Below are positions 15,577 through 23,233 of a stretch of DNA of 30,471 nucleotides, in pieces. Source of the DNA: JAHECQ01 sp047638695 (GTDB lineage: Bacteria; Actinomycetota; Acidimicrobiia; Acidimicrobiales; SZUA-35); assembly GCA_047638695.1 (NCBI GenBank), contig JBLINY010000048.1, positions 1-30,471 of the forward strand, read 5' to 3'. Below the pieces are notes generated by a model, which worked only from the letters and a program-made list of their open reading frames with translations, was not told where the DNA came from and searched no databases. Position 1 is the stretch's first letter, and every line of letters begins with the position of its first letter. Made by a program: the position numbers and the translations under genes.

Positions 15577-16074
15577 ATGGCGATTACGGCTCCGACCCAG
15601 ACCTCGGCGAAATGGCGCATCGGTCGTGCCTGGCGTGAGATCAGGCGCGGCGCATCCGCCACTCGTGTCCGCGACGTCTTCTACGGCTCCGGCGACGATC
15701 ATCTCGATATGGCGTTGGCCGATGCCCTCAGCGTGATCTGTCAACAAGGCCCAATGCGGATGGGTGAACTTGCCGAGCTTCTTCACATCACTCCTGCATC
15801 TACCACTCGCGCCGCGGCCTGCCTGGTCACGAAGGGCTACGTCGAGCGAGTGAAGTCGAGCGAAGACCAGCGATCGATCGTGGTCTCCTCCACCGAAGAG
15901 GGACGCGAACGGTACGTCGTCATCGCCGATCGACTTCGCTACGGCATGGACCGCATCCTGTCGGGATTCACCGATGCTGAGCAGACACAGCTCGCTGACC
16001 TCCTCGAGCGTTACCTCCAGGCCGTCGACTCATTCGTCCTCGAAGAGGCCGAACTCGTCACTGGCTCGAACTGA
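15577..16074 (+). CDS. MarR-family transcriptional regulator at the end of the lar operon
   Basis: 165 residues; the ATG is 4 bases after the larC stop. The winged helix-turn-helix is clear: LADALSVICQQGPMRMGELA, then ELLHITPASTTRAAACLVTK, GYVERVKSSEDQRSIVVSST and EEGRERY; the last helices (LADLLERYLQAVDSFV) form the dimer interface. Its place suggests co-transcription with larEBC and maybe control of it, but no palindrome near the larE promoter clearly matches. Followed by an intrinsic terminator. Confidence 0.9.
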   Translation: MAITAPTQTSAKWRIGRAWREIRRGASATRVRDVFYGSGDDHLDMALADALSVICQQGPMRMGELAELLHITPASTTRAAACLVTKGYVERVKSSEDQRSIVVSSTEEGRERYVVIADRLRYGMDRILSGFTDAEQTQLADLLERYLQAVDSFVLEEAELVTGSN

Positions 16075-16079
16075 CAAAC

Positions 16080-16107
16080 ACCGACGGTTTGAGCACCATC
16101 GGTTTTT
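16080..16107 (+). terminator. Intrinsic terminator of the lar-marR operon
   Basis: ACCGACGG and CCATCGGT pair over 8 bases with one mismatch around an 8-base loop and run straight into a five-T tract. It begins 6 bases after the marR stop. Confidence 0.85.
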
Positions 16108-16139
16108 CCTAACTCTTCTGCTCGATAGTCGCCGCGAGC

Positions 16140-16145
16140 TACGTT
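16140..16145 (+). promoter_or_regulatory. -10 element of the luciferase-like gene
   Basis: TACGTT lies 6 bases before the ATG at 16152, the same hexamer and spacing as at gpsA. A leaderless transcript is likely. Confidence 0.55.
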
Positions 16146-16151
16146 CTATGG

Positions 16152-17171
16152 ATGGCTCAACCACTTCGTTTCGGCATCGTCCACGACTTCCGCTCACCGC
16201 CGGGAAGCGACGCAGGACTGCCGCAGGTATACGCCGAGGTAATGGACCAGGTGAAGCTGGTCGACCAATGGGGCCTCGATCTGGTCTGGTTCACCGAGCA
16301 TCACTTTCTGGAAGACGGCCATCTGCCCAACTTTGTGCCCGTCGCCGGAGCGGTGGCCGCCGTCACCGAACGAGTCCGCATCTCCACCGACATTCTTCTC
16401 GCGCCGTTCGCCCACCCGATTCGACTCGCTGAAGATCTCGCCGTGCTCGACAACCTCTCGGGCGGTCGGATGGAGCTTGGGATTGGGATGGGGTACGCAG
16501 CTCATGAGTTCAAGGGCTTCGGTGTACCGCAGAAGAATCGGGTTTCGCTGACCGAGGAGCTGGTGCAAATACTTCAGCTGGCGTGGACCGGCGAACCGTT
16601 TAGCTTCCACGGGAAACGCTACGACTTCGATGACATCGCCGTTACCCCGGTGCCCATCCAGCCTGGTGGGCCGCCTCTATGGATCGCCGGGATGAGCGAA
16701 AAGGCAGCGCTCCGAGCCGCCAAGTTCAACACGAATTTGTTACCGCAAGGTCCGAGAGATCTCGTGCTTGACCCGTGGCGATCCGCACTCGAGTCATCCG
16801 ATCGCGATCCGGACGACTACCGGGTTGGGCTCATTCGCTCGGTCTTCGTCACCGATGACCGCGAGCGAGATTGGGCCAAGCTCAAGGAGTCCGAGCGATA
16901 TCGGATGAGTGTGTACGCCGGCTTCTCGGAGACCACGCCCGACAATTTGCCTGCGCTTCAAGACCCTCGGTCGTCGATTCCCCAAGGCTGGATTATCGGG
17001 GACGAAGACCATTGCGTACAGGAACTCGCTAGCTACATCTCTGAGTACGGCATCACTGACGTGGTGACCTGGGGAGCTGGCCCAGGCCTCGCCCCCTCGC
17101 TCATGAATGACTCACTGGAACGGTTTTCCAAGAATGTTGTGCCTCGTGTCCGAGCCGAAGTCGAAGGCTGA
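16152..17171 (+). CDS. LLM-class flavin- or F420-dependent oxidoreductase
   Basis: 339 residues with the luciferase-like TIM-barrel signature: FGIVHDFRSP at the start, VDQWGLDLVWFTEHHFLEDG, RVRISTDILLAPFAHPIRLA, EDLAVLDNLSGGRMELGIGM followed by GYAAHEFKGFG, and PPLWIAGMSEKAALRAAKF. This superfamily uses FMNH2 or reduced F420; sequence alone does not settle which, although a cofC gene lies in the same window. It is transcribed alone, between a terminator and the convergent imuB gene. The substrate is unknown. Confidence 0.92.
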   Translation: MAQPLRFGIVHDFRSPPGSDAGLPQVYAEVMDQVKLVDQWGLDLVWFTEHHFLEDGHLPNFVPVAGAVAAVTERVRISTDILLAPFAHPIRLAEDLAVLDNLSGGRMELGIGMGYAAHEFKGFGVPQKNRVSLTEELVQILQLAWTGEPFSFHGKRYDFDDIAVTPVPIQPGGPPLWIAGMSEKAALRAAKFNTNLLPQGPRDLVLDPWRSALESSDRDPDDYRVGLIRSVFVTDDRERDWAKLKESERYRMSVYAGFSETTPDNLPALQDPRSSIPQGWIIGDEDHCVQELASYISEYGITDVVTWGAGPGLAPSLMNDSLERFSKNVVPRVRAEVEG

Positions 17172-17191
17172 CACCGGATCAGTCTGCACGC

Positions 17192-18853
17192 CTAGCAGTA
17201 GGACGCTTCGAGATACCAGGTCTGCTGTTCGATCACGAGTAAGTGGGCCGAACCATCATCGAGCACCACTTGGAGACGGGCTCGGCGTCGTTGGGTGAGC
17301 GGATCCCACCAGCGTTCATCAGCTAGCCACGGTCCGGCCCAGGCCTGCACCCGGCGAGGCCGCTTTTGATCGAGGGTGACCAGGGCTGGTTCAGCCGACA
17401 CCTCTCCCCTGCCACTGACGGCTACCGGGCGCCCCACAGGATCAGCGACCTCGACCATCGGTGGATCGCTCAGCACTCGGGCTGGTGCCGGATCAGGGAT
17501 CTGACCTGGCCACGGTTCGGTGATCCATTCCGGCTTTGTTGCAACTCGTTCTTCGCCGAGATCGACGGCGGCCGCTGGGATCAACGCGATCTGTTCCCCC
17601 GGGCTTCGACCACCACGCCATTCTGGAACCAACACTGCTTCGGGCCCGAGAAGGCCCTGGAGACGGGCCACGGTGCGGGTGACGTCGTCAGCACGTGCCG
17701 CCCGCCCACCCCAGAAACCCAGTTGCCGACCAGTCGCAGCAACAACTTCGTCAGGAATCAACGAAAGCCGGACAACACCCGATGCTGGTTTGGGTGACGA
17801 TCCCGGTTTGGCAGGTCTCGCCGACTCGGTTCTCGCTGATTCGATTGACGACGATTCGGTTGACGACGAGGTGCGGGCCAGATGCAACCAGCCATCGAGC
17901 TGCCACCGAGCCCTCTCGGCAAGAGCAGCCGCCGACAGCGCTCCTTCGTGGCGCCACAGACGCACATGTTGCTCGCCACTCTCGGTCTCGACCTCGATGG
18001 CGACGCGAGTACAGGCCAGGCCATCGGCATCGAGCGCTGCATGGAGTTCGTCACCCAGGGCCTTTGCTGCATAGGCACAGGTTTCAATGCGTTCCGCTGG
18101 CGGCTCGAATTGCCAGGTGACCGCAAGGTCCGGTGCTGGACGCCGAAGGTCAGGCGGGTGTTCGTCGTAGCCATGGGCCAGACGATGTGCCAGCAGGCCC
18201 TCACGACCAAACCGACCGGAGACATCGGCGGCCGACAGCGCGGCGAACAGTCCAAGCGTGGTGAGCCCAAGCCGGACAAGGACATCGGTGAGCTCTGGCT
18301 GTTCCAAAGTGCTGATGGGAAGCTGGCGGAGAAAGTCGGCACTAGCACTTGGCGGAAGTACAACCGGTCCGACAGCTGCCTCGGAGGTTCGGGCGGCCAG
18401 ACGAGCGGCAAAGACACCATCGGCCAGGGCAACTCTGGCTTCGCCTCTGCCGGCCAAGACCGGTTGGACCTCGTGCACCATTCGTTCGGCCAGGCTCTGA
18501 TCGCCACCAAAGAACCTGGAAGGACCACGTGTCGGGAAGCCGACCAGTCCGGGGCCTGCCACTTCGATCCGCGGGGTGAGCGTTTCCAGCGCTGCAGCCA
18601 CAGGCTCGAACAAGCGGCCCTCACGGTCGGTATCACGTTCGAGTACGGCGAGGTCGGGGCACCGCCCTTGGGCATCGCGTCGTCGTTGGCCAACGACAAC
18701 ACCTTCGTGACGAGCTGCTGGGGAACACGCAACTACCCGATTGGCAACGAACACTGCGGCCGGCTCGTCCAGCGGCACGCCCCAGGCCACCACCGGCCAG
18801 TCGGGGCACCACACCACCCCCATGCGGGTGACGTTCACGCGGTCATGCTCCAT
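17192..18853 (-). CDS. imuB: ImuB, Y-family polymerase-like mutasome subunit
   Basis: 553 residues, the normal size for ImuB. It starts with the family hallmark VVWCPDWPVVAWG, and the acidic metal-binding motif of active Y-family polymerases is absent, so it is an adaptor that links DnaE2 to the beta clamp. The little-finger-like region follows FLRQLPISTL and LTTLGLFAALSAADV. Residues ~345-380 are a Ser/Glu/Arg linker (SSSTESSSIESARTESARPA) built from short repeats. QLGFWGG, near 400, is a candidate clamp-binding motif of the QLxLF kind. The start at 18853 overlaps imuA' by 11 bases; GTG 18838 and ATG 18823 are alternatives. Confidence 0.93.
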   Translation of the reverse strand: MEHDRVNVTRMGVVWCPDWPVVAWGVPLDEPAAVFVANRVVACSPAARHEGVVVGQRRRDAQGRCPDLAVLERDTDREGRLFEPVAAALETLTPRIEVAGPGLVGFPTRGPSRFFGGDQSLAERMVHEVQPVLAGRGEARVALADGVFAARLAARTSEAAVGPVVLPPSASADFLRQLPISTLEQPELTDVLVRLGLTTLGLFAALSAADVSGRFGREGLLAHRLAHGYDEHPPDLRRPAPDLAVTWQFEPPAERIETCAYAAKALGDELHAALDADGLACTRVAIEVETESGEQHVRLWRHEGALSAAALAERARWQLDGWLHLARTSSSTESSSIESARTESARPAKPGSSPKPASGVVRLSLIPDEVVAATGRQLGFWGGRAARADDVTRTVARLQGLLGPEAVLVPEWRGGRSPGEQIALIPAAAVDLGEERVATKPEWITEPWPGQIPDPAPARVLSDPPMVEVADPVGRPVAVSGRGEVSAEPALVTLDQKRPRRVQAWAGPWLADERWWDPLTQRRRARLQVVLDDGSAHLLVIEQQTWYLEASYC

Positions 18854-19544
18854 TTCTTAGCGCGCCCTTACCCACCGCTAGGTCACTAACCGCCAGATCA
18901 CTAGGTCCCAGATCACTAGGTAAGAGCCCGAGAGGGAGGGAGAGGGTTGTGGAGCGGGGGTGGCCGGTCCGGCGACCAACAGCATCGACGAGGAGCTGAC
19001 GGCTCCTGAGATAACCGTGCCCTCGACCAATGCCCTCCCACTGCGAGGTGCTTCCGGTGAGCGTGAGATCGATGGCTGTTGGCCAGCTTTGGCCACCATC
19101 GAGATGGAACAACACGGTGCCCTGTTCCCTGGCCCGTGCGGTAAGACGACGAGCTTCCCGTTGGCCAACACGACCAACGGGATCGATGGCGACAATGTCG
19201 AATGCCTCGATGAGCGTTGCGACCACCGTCGCCCATTGGCTGGCCGGTGGCGTCTCGACCACGATGACTCGATCGAGGCGTACTCCGGCTTGTGAGGCTG
19301 CAGCCAGGCCAACATCAGGGGCGCCAACAAGAGCCACCCAACCTTCGGCACCAAGGGCCTCGGCCCACAGAGCCGTGGCAATCGACCAGGCTCCATCACC
19401 GGCTACACCGACACTCCAGCCCCGTTGTATACCGCCCCAAGGAAAGAGCGAAGCCAAGGCCTCAGGGACAGCCAACAGCTGTTCTTGCGACAAGGTGAGC
19501 GGCTGTACCCGTTCGATGAGGTCGGCGAGGTCAGCAAGGGCCAT
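18843..19544 (-). CDS. imuA': ImuA', RecA-like mutasome subunit
   Basis: 233 residues from the ATG at 19544; a longer frame would begin inside the LexA palindrome. SLFPWGGIQRGWSVGVAGDG corresponds to the RecA/ImuA P-loop region, but the Lys-Ser/Thr of a true Walker A is missing (GDGAWSIA), as is common for ImuA' of actinobacteria. FDIVAIDPVGRVGQREARRL resembles the Walker B area. Expected to bind ImuB and RecA in the SOS mutasome. The C-terminus has SDLGP/SDLAV/SDLAV from a 15-bp tandem repeat. GGAGGG abuts the ATG, and GATACT six bases upstream may be the -10 of a leaderless mRNA. Confidence 0.88.
   Translation of the reverse strand: MALADLADLIERVQPLTLSQEQLLAVPEALASLFPWGGIQRGWSVGVAGDGAWSIATALWAEALGAEGWVALVGAPDVGLAAASQAGVRLDRVIVVETPPASQWATVVATLIEAFDIVAIDPVGRVGQREARRLTARAREQGTVLFHLDGGQSWPTAIDLTLTGSTSQWEGIGRGHGYLRSRQLLVDAVGRRTGHPRSTTLSLPLGLLPSDLGPSDLAVSDLAVGKGALRNGA
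18876..18920. repeat. 15-bp tandem repeat, three imperfect copies, at the 3' end of imuA'
   Basis: Three 15-base units at 18876-18890, 18891-18905 and 18906-18920. The last two differ only in their first two bases. They keep the frame and give a five-residue protein repeat. Confidence 0.85.
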
Positions 19545-19552
19545 CCCTCCAG

Positions 19553-19572
19553 TATCGAACATATGTTCGATA
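19553..19572. promoter_or_regulatory. LexA-binding SOS box of imuA'-imuB, perfect 20-bp palindrome
   Basis: TATCGAACATATGTTCGATA is an exact palindrome containing the same CGAACATATGTTCG core as the dnaE2 box. It ends 8 bases upstream of the imuA' start and covers the promoter. Confidence 0.95.
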
Positions 19573-19613
19573 CTTGCAATGCATCTAAGGAGTGACCGTC
19601 AGAAAGCGGTAGC

Positions 19614-19937
19614 TCAGGAGGTGAAGGACTCTTCGGTTGGCACTTCAACACCCGGCTTGTAGTAGATGTACAAGTCTTCGAGCAATTCTTTCAGCCCGTC
19701 GGCGCTAGCACCGGGCAAAAGGTGAACGGTCACTGTTTGGGCATACACGTGGACTCGGTCGACCAAACCACTCTCGAACATCAGACGAGCGACAGCATCT
19801 GGTGGCCGATTGCCGTGAACGGCCTGATCGAGTTCGTAGCGCTCATGGCCCATGCCAGTGAACGACCGATTGGTCTCGAACCGCACAACGCCGTGCTGCG
19901 ACGAAGGCTTTTGAATCACGCTGACAGGTTCACCCAT
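19614..19937 (-). CDS. Small protein with an Nfu_N-like (iron-sulfur scaffold N-terminal) domain, tentative
   Basis: 107 residues from the ATG at 19937, chosen because it avoids overlap with the gene upstream; an earlier ATG at 20000 is possible. The pattern VVRFETNRSFTGMGHERYEL, PPDAVARLMFESGLVDRVHV, YAQTVTVHLLPGASADGLKE resembles the Nfu/NifU N-terminal fold (small-residue loop, then a helix ending in VxxVHVxxxxVTV). The Cys-containing NifU C-terminal domain is absent. The similarity is recognised by eye and modest. Last of three genes in line, ahead of the imu promoter. Confidence 0.6.
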   Translation of the reverse strand: MGEPVSVIQKPSSQHGVVRFETNRSFTGMGHERYELDQAVHGNRPPDAVARLMFESGLVDRVHVYAQTVTVHLLPGASADGLKELLEDLYIYYKPGVEVPTEESFTS

Positions 19938-19950
19938 AACGACCTGGATG

Positions 19951-20367
19951 CTATCGGCCGCCCTGCTCGACAGCGAGTGACCGCAGCTGCCGATGAGCAA
20001 TCAGCGGACGAAGGACCCAAAGACTGACGACGACGGTGCCAACCGACAAGACGGTGTGCACCACCTTGAACCCCGCCGAATAGTCGCCGAACAGGGTGCC
20101 TGTGCCCCGGACTAGCCACCAGACCAACCCAACAACGGCGAGCACTCCGCCAATCACCGCCGACCAGTTCAGCCTCGCCGCTAAACCGACCCCAACCAGC
20201 CCAGCCAACAGAACGAACAGTGCTGCCACGCCAAAGCGCCAGGTGCGATCGAAGCCCTCGAAGTCGCTGGCGACCACATTACGAAGGCGCCCGGCCCACA
20301 CAAGCAGTGTCCAGCTGACAAGCACGACAAGCGAACGAAGGGACGGATGGAAGGGTGGTTGTTTCAT
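19951..20367 (-). CDS. Four-helix membrane protein, unknown
   Basis: 138 residues from the ATG at 20367, with GGAGG about 13 bases upstream. Four hydrophobic segments at about 11-28, 44-64, 69-87 and 101-120. I do not recognise a family. It begins 7 bases after the upstream lipoprotein stop, so the two are probably co-transcribed. Confidence 0.78.
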   Translation of the reverse strand: MKQPPFHPSLRSLVVLVSWTLLVWAGRLRNVVASDFEGFDRTWRFGVAALFVLLAGLVGVGLAARLNWSAVIGGVLAVVGLVWWLVRGTGTLFGDYSAGFKVVHTVLSVGTVVVSLWVLRPLIAHRQLRSLAVEQGGR

Positions 20368-20374
20368 CGAACGT

Positions 20375-21196
20375 TCAGCCTCCGACCGCGGTCGGGTCGA
20401 TATCGCACTGCTCGAGTGTTGCCACAAAGTTACTGGCCATCTCCTCGGTCACATCGGCGCCGGAAGAAATGGCGATGACATTGTCGCGGTCCATGTTCTC
20501 GGCCAAGCACGCCGCCTCCGCCTCGGCTAGCTCGAAGTCGACCATGAACTGAGCCGTCAACAGTTCCACAACGGCGGCATCGTCGTCGCCCTCGATCAAG
20601 CCGATGAGCTCATCGTCACTAAACACCTCGGGTGCTTCGCCTTCGAACGGCAAGCCCGCCAACGGATCGAAGCCGCAGGCATCGAGGAGGTACGAGTCGA
20701 GCCGAAGGGAAGCATCAATACCATCGGCAGATTCGAACGCAGCATTGTCGACCTCGAAGATGTCGTACCCCACGGCAGCCAAGGTCTCACCGAGCTCGAC
20801 GTAGGCCTCAAGGATGATCGCTATGTCATCCGCCACCTCGTCGACCGATGCCAGATCGGCCATCCGTTGAAGCTGAGCTTGAGCATCGACCATGTACTGC
20901 TCGGTCTCGGTCGGCACCACAAGGTCGCGGCCGTGGTTATCAATGAACTCGTCAAAGGCGACGGCTTCGGCACAGAACGGCGTCGCTACGACGACGGTCG
21001 TGACGGTGCGGGTAGCCACCGTCGGCCGGCTCGCCTGATCTGAGCCGCTGCAGGCACCGAGCAGCAGTCCGGCCATCACCGAAACCTGGGCGCCAGACAG
21101 TCGACCAGACAATTGGCTAAACGAACGACCAGACAGTTGGCTAAACGAACGACCAGACAAACGACGAGAACCACGAGGCGGGCGGACGGGAGGCAC
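20375..21196 (-). CDS. Lipoprotein of unknown function, Asp/Glu-rich
   Basis: 273 residues if it starts at the GTG at 21196, 8 bases after a TACAGT -10 element; GTG 21199 and TTG 21112 are alternatives. A long Arg/Ser-rich leader with a SRRLSG stretch (possible twin-arginine type) precedes VMAGLLLGAC, the lipobox. The mature part is acidic and helical (AYVELGETLAAVGYDIFEVD, FSDDELIGLIEGDDDAAVVE) with Cys in pairs (FCAEAV, DACGFD, AACLAEN, EQCDID) that could form two disulfides. The leader contains an eight-residue repeat from a tandem DNA duplication. Function unknown. Confidence 0.72.
   Translation of the reverse strand: MPPVRPPRGSRRLSGRSFSQLSGRSFSQLSGRLSGAQVSVMAGLLLGACSGSDQASRPTVATRTVTTVVVATPFCAEAVAFDEFIDNHGRDLVVPTETEQYMVDAQAQLQRMADLASVDEVADDIAIILEAYVELGETLAAVGYDIFEVDNAAFESADGIDASLRLDSYLLDACGFDPLAGLPFEGEAPEVFSDDELIGLIEGDDDAAVVELLTAQFMVDFELAEAEAACLAENMDRDNVIAISSGADVTEEMASNFVATLEQCDIDPTAVGG
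21103..21158. repeat. 24-bp tandem repeat in the lipoprotein leader
   Basis: Two 24-base copies (21103-21126, 21127-21150) differing at one base, then the first 8 bases of a third. They encode the repeated SGRSFSQL in the lipoprotein leader and lie near the divergent acyl-CoA dehydrogenase promoter. Confidence 0.9.
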
Positions 21197-21204
21197 CACC
21201 AGAA

Positions 21205-21210
21205 ACTGTA
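21205..21210 (-). promoter_or_regulatory. -10 element of the lipoprotein operon
   Basis: TACAGT on the minus strand, 5 or 8 bases before two successive GTG codons. It supports a start at 21199 or 21196. Confidence 0.4.
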
Positions 21211-21267
21211 TGGGACGGTCGGGCCGGCAAGGCATCGGCTGGGTGGTCCCGATGCCCAGACGACAAC

Positions 21268-21273
21268 TACATT
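21268..21273 (+). promoter_or_regulatory. -10 element of the acyl-CoA dehydrogenase gene
   Basis: TACATT lies 7 bases before the ATG at 21281. No ribosome site is seen, so the mRNA is probably leaderless. Confidence 0.55.
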
Positions 21274-21280
21274 TCTGCTC

Positions 21281-22531
21281 ATGATCTCCGTTGAAGACTT
21301 CGCCACCGACGCCAAAGCGTTTCTGGATGCCAACGCCGAACTGAAGCCGCCCTCCACCGACTTCGTCTGGGGCGAAGGCCAGGACAACGCCGCCTTGTTC
21401 GAAGAGATCGACCGGGAGACCGAGCGTGAGGAGCTGATCAAGGCCCAAGAATGGCGAGCCAAGCGCTACGACGCCGGATTTGGCTGGATCACGGGCAAGT
21501 CCGAATACGGCGGCGGCGGCCTCTCCCGGGCCCACGAGCGGGCATACGATCAGTTGGAACTGGCGTATCAGATCCCCAATCAAGAGTTCTTCGCTATTGG
21601 GCTGGGAATGGTGGCGCCAACGTTCGCTGACCACGCCAAGCCTGAAGTTGCCGCCGAGCTACTGCCGAAGATGTACCGGGGCGATCTCGTCGGCTGTCAG
21701 CTCTTCTCTGAGCCAGGCGCAGGCTCAGACCTCGCCAGCCTGCAGATGAAGGCCGAACGTGACGGTGACGAGTGGCTCATCACCGGCCAGAAGGTGTGGA
21801 CATCGGGCGCCCATTACAGCGATGTCGGTGAGGTCATCGCCCGAACCGACGCCGACATGCCGAAACACAAAGGACTTACCGGCTTTATTGTCGACATGTC
21901 GGCACCCGGGGTCGAGATCCGGCCACTGCGCCAAATGACCGGAGGCGCCAACTTCAACGAGGTCTTCTTCAACGAAGTCCGGGTACACGACAGCCAACGA
22001 CTTGGCGACGTGAACGACGGCTGGCGAGTTGCCCTCACCACCCTCATGAACGAGCGGGCATCGATTGGCGGCGGAAACAGCGGTGGCGGAGGTTTCACCC
22101 GCCTGAGGGAGATGGTCGAACACTTCGACCTGGCCGACGACGCCCTCATCCGCCAAGACCTCATGGATATTTACATCCGCGGTCAAGTGAACAAGCTCAA
22201 CGCCCAGCGAGCCATGGACAAGGTCAAGTCAGGCGAGCTGCCGGGTGCAGAAATGTCTGGCGCCAAGCTGGCGCTGACTGAGAACATGCGCCGCACGTCG
22301 GCCTTCGTCAGCAAGGTTCTGGGATCACGGTTGATCGCCGACTCCGGCGAGTGGGGCACCTATTCGTGGGGCAGCTATGTGCTGGGTATGCCGGCCATGG
22401 CCATCGCCGGAGGCTCCGATCAGGTGCTACGCAACATCATGGGCGAGCGGGTGTTGGGCCTTCCCAAGGAGCCCGGTATCGACACCGTCAGCCCCTTCAA
22501 GGACCTGCTCGTCGGTACCCAGAAGAACTAG
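21281..22531 (+). CDS. Acyl-CoA dehydrogenase family protein (FadE type)
   Basis: 416 residues; start chosen by the -10 element and family length. FAD/substrate motifs are present: GCQLFSEPGAGSDLAS (138-153), ITGQKVWTSGAHYSD and FFNEVRVHD. Near the C-terminus, AIAGGSDQVLRNIMGERVLG (375-394) occupies the place where many family members have the catalytic Glu (EGTNEIQRN type); here that position is Gly. Glu258 in LMNERASIGG is at the helix position used as base by isovaleryl- and long-chain enzymes, so activity is still possible. Probable role: alpha,beta-desaturation of an acyl-CoA, perhaps as one subunit of a mixed FadE complex. It is convergent with rnhB, with only 3 bases between the stops. 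Confidence 0.92.
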   Translation: MISVEDFATDAKAFLDANAELKPPSTDFVWGEGQDNAALFEEIDRETEREELIKAQEWRAKRYDAGFGWITGKSEYGGGGLSRAHERAYDQLELAYQIPNQEFFAIGLGMVAPTFADHAKPEVAAELLPKMYRGDLVGCQLFSEPGAGSDLASLQMKAERDGDEWLITGQKVWTSGAHYSDVGEVIARTDADMPKHKGLTGFIVDMSAPGVEIRPLRQMTGGANFNEVFFNEVRVHDSQRLGDVNDGWRVALTTLMNERASIGGGNSGGGGFTRLREMVEHFDLADDALIRQDLMDIYIRGQVNKLNAQRAMDKVKSGELPGAEMSGAKLALTENMRRTSAFVSKVLGSRLIADSGEWGTYSWGSYVLGMPAMAIAGGSDQVLRNIMGERVLGLPKEPGIDTVSPFKDLLVGTQKN

Positions 22532-22534
22532 GCC

Positions 22535-23233
22535 TCAGAACAGCTGGGCTTGGCCAGCTGGGGGGAGACGTCGAATCCCAGGCCAAGGCTGCTTGTCCAT
22601 GAAAACCCACGACCGGCGATGGATCGGGGTTGGTCCGTAGCCGAGCAGAGCTGCCTTGTGTCGAGGACACGGGTAGCCCTTGTTCAGTTCAAAGTCGTAG
22701 CCCGGATAGTGGTGGGCTTCGGCTCGCATCATGCGGTCTCGGGTTACTTTGGCCAGGATCGAGGCCGCTGAAACCGACAGGCATGTGGCATCAGCTTTCA
22801 CCAGCTTCCGGGTGTTCGGGTGACCAACGAAGTCCCACTTACCATCGAGGATCACCGCGTCAACGGCCAGGCCGAGCCCATCGATGGCCCGACGGGCCGC
22901 AAGCTTCTGAGCCGCTGACATGCCAAGGGCATCACATTCAGCGTGGCTCGCATGACCGATCGACCATGCTTCGCACCACTCTGAGATGCGGTCAAACAGA
23001 CCTTCACGTTCGGTTTCGGTCAGCGCCTTCGAGTCGCGAAGTTTGTAGATCCGACGATCCTTTGGCACGACCACTGCACCGATCGTCAATGGGCCAGCCC
23101 ACGACCCGCGGCCGACCTCGTCGATGCCAACAACGTTGTTCGACCCAGCAGCCCACAACGAACGTTCCTCGGACAGGCCGGGGGCCTTGGCCTTCAGTGC
23201 CTTGCGCAACTTTGGAACACTGGCAGCGGCCAT
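22535..23233 (-). CDS. rnhB: Ribonuclease HII
   Basis: 232 residues. Removes ribonucleotides from RNA/DNA hybrids. The active-site motif VVGIDEVGRGSWAGP is at 34-48 (Asp38, Glu39), with Asp130 in VILDGKWDF and Asp148 in KADATCLSVSAASILAKV completing the acidic set. The C-terminal HYPGYDFELNKGY motif is present. Its ATG shares one base with the preceding stop (TAATG), so it is translationally coupled to the unknown gene before it. Confidence 0.96.
   Translation of the reverse strand: MAAASVPKLRKALKAKAPGLSEERSLWAAGSNNVVGIDEVGRGSWAGPLTIGAVVVPKDRRIYKLRDSKALTETEREGLFDRISEWCEAWSIGHASHAECDALGMSAAQKLAARRAIDGLGLAVDAVILDGKWDFVGHPNTRKLVKADATCLSVSAASILAKVTRDRMMRAEAHHYPGYDFELNKGYPCPRHKAALLGYGPTPIHRRSWVFMDKQPWPGIRRLPPAGQAQLF

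Noticed and set aside
17882..18889. Plus-strand frame of 335 codons opposite imuB
   Set aside because: Shadow of imuB: ImuB on the other strand has clear family motifs and the plus frame has none.
21197..21634. Upstream extension of the lipoprotein into the acyl-CoA dehydrogenase gene
   Set aside because: It is antisense to the dehydrogenase coding sequence, and the signal peptide lies much later.
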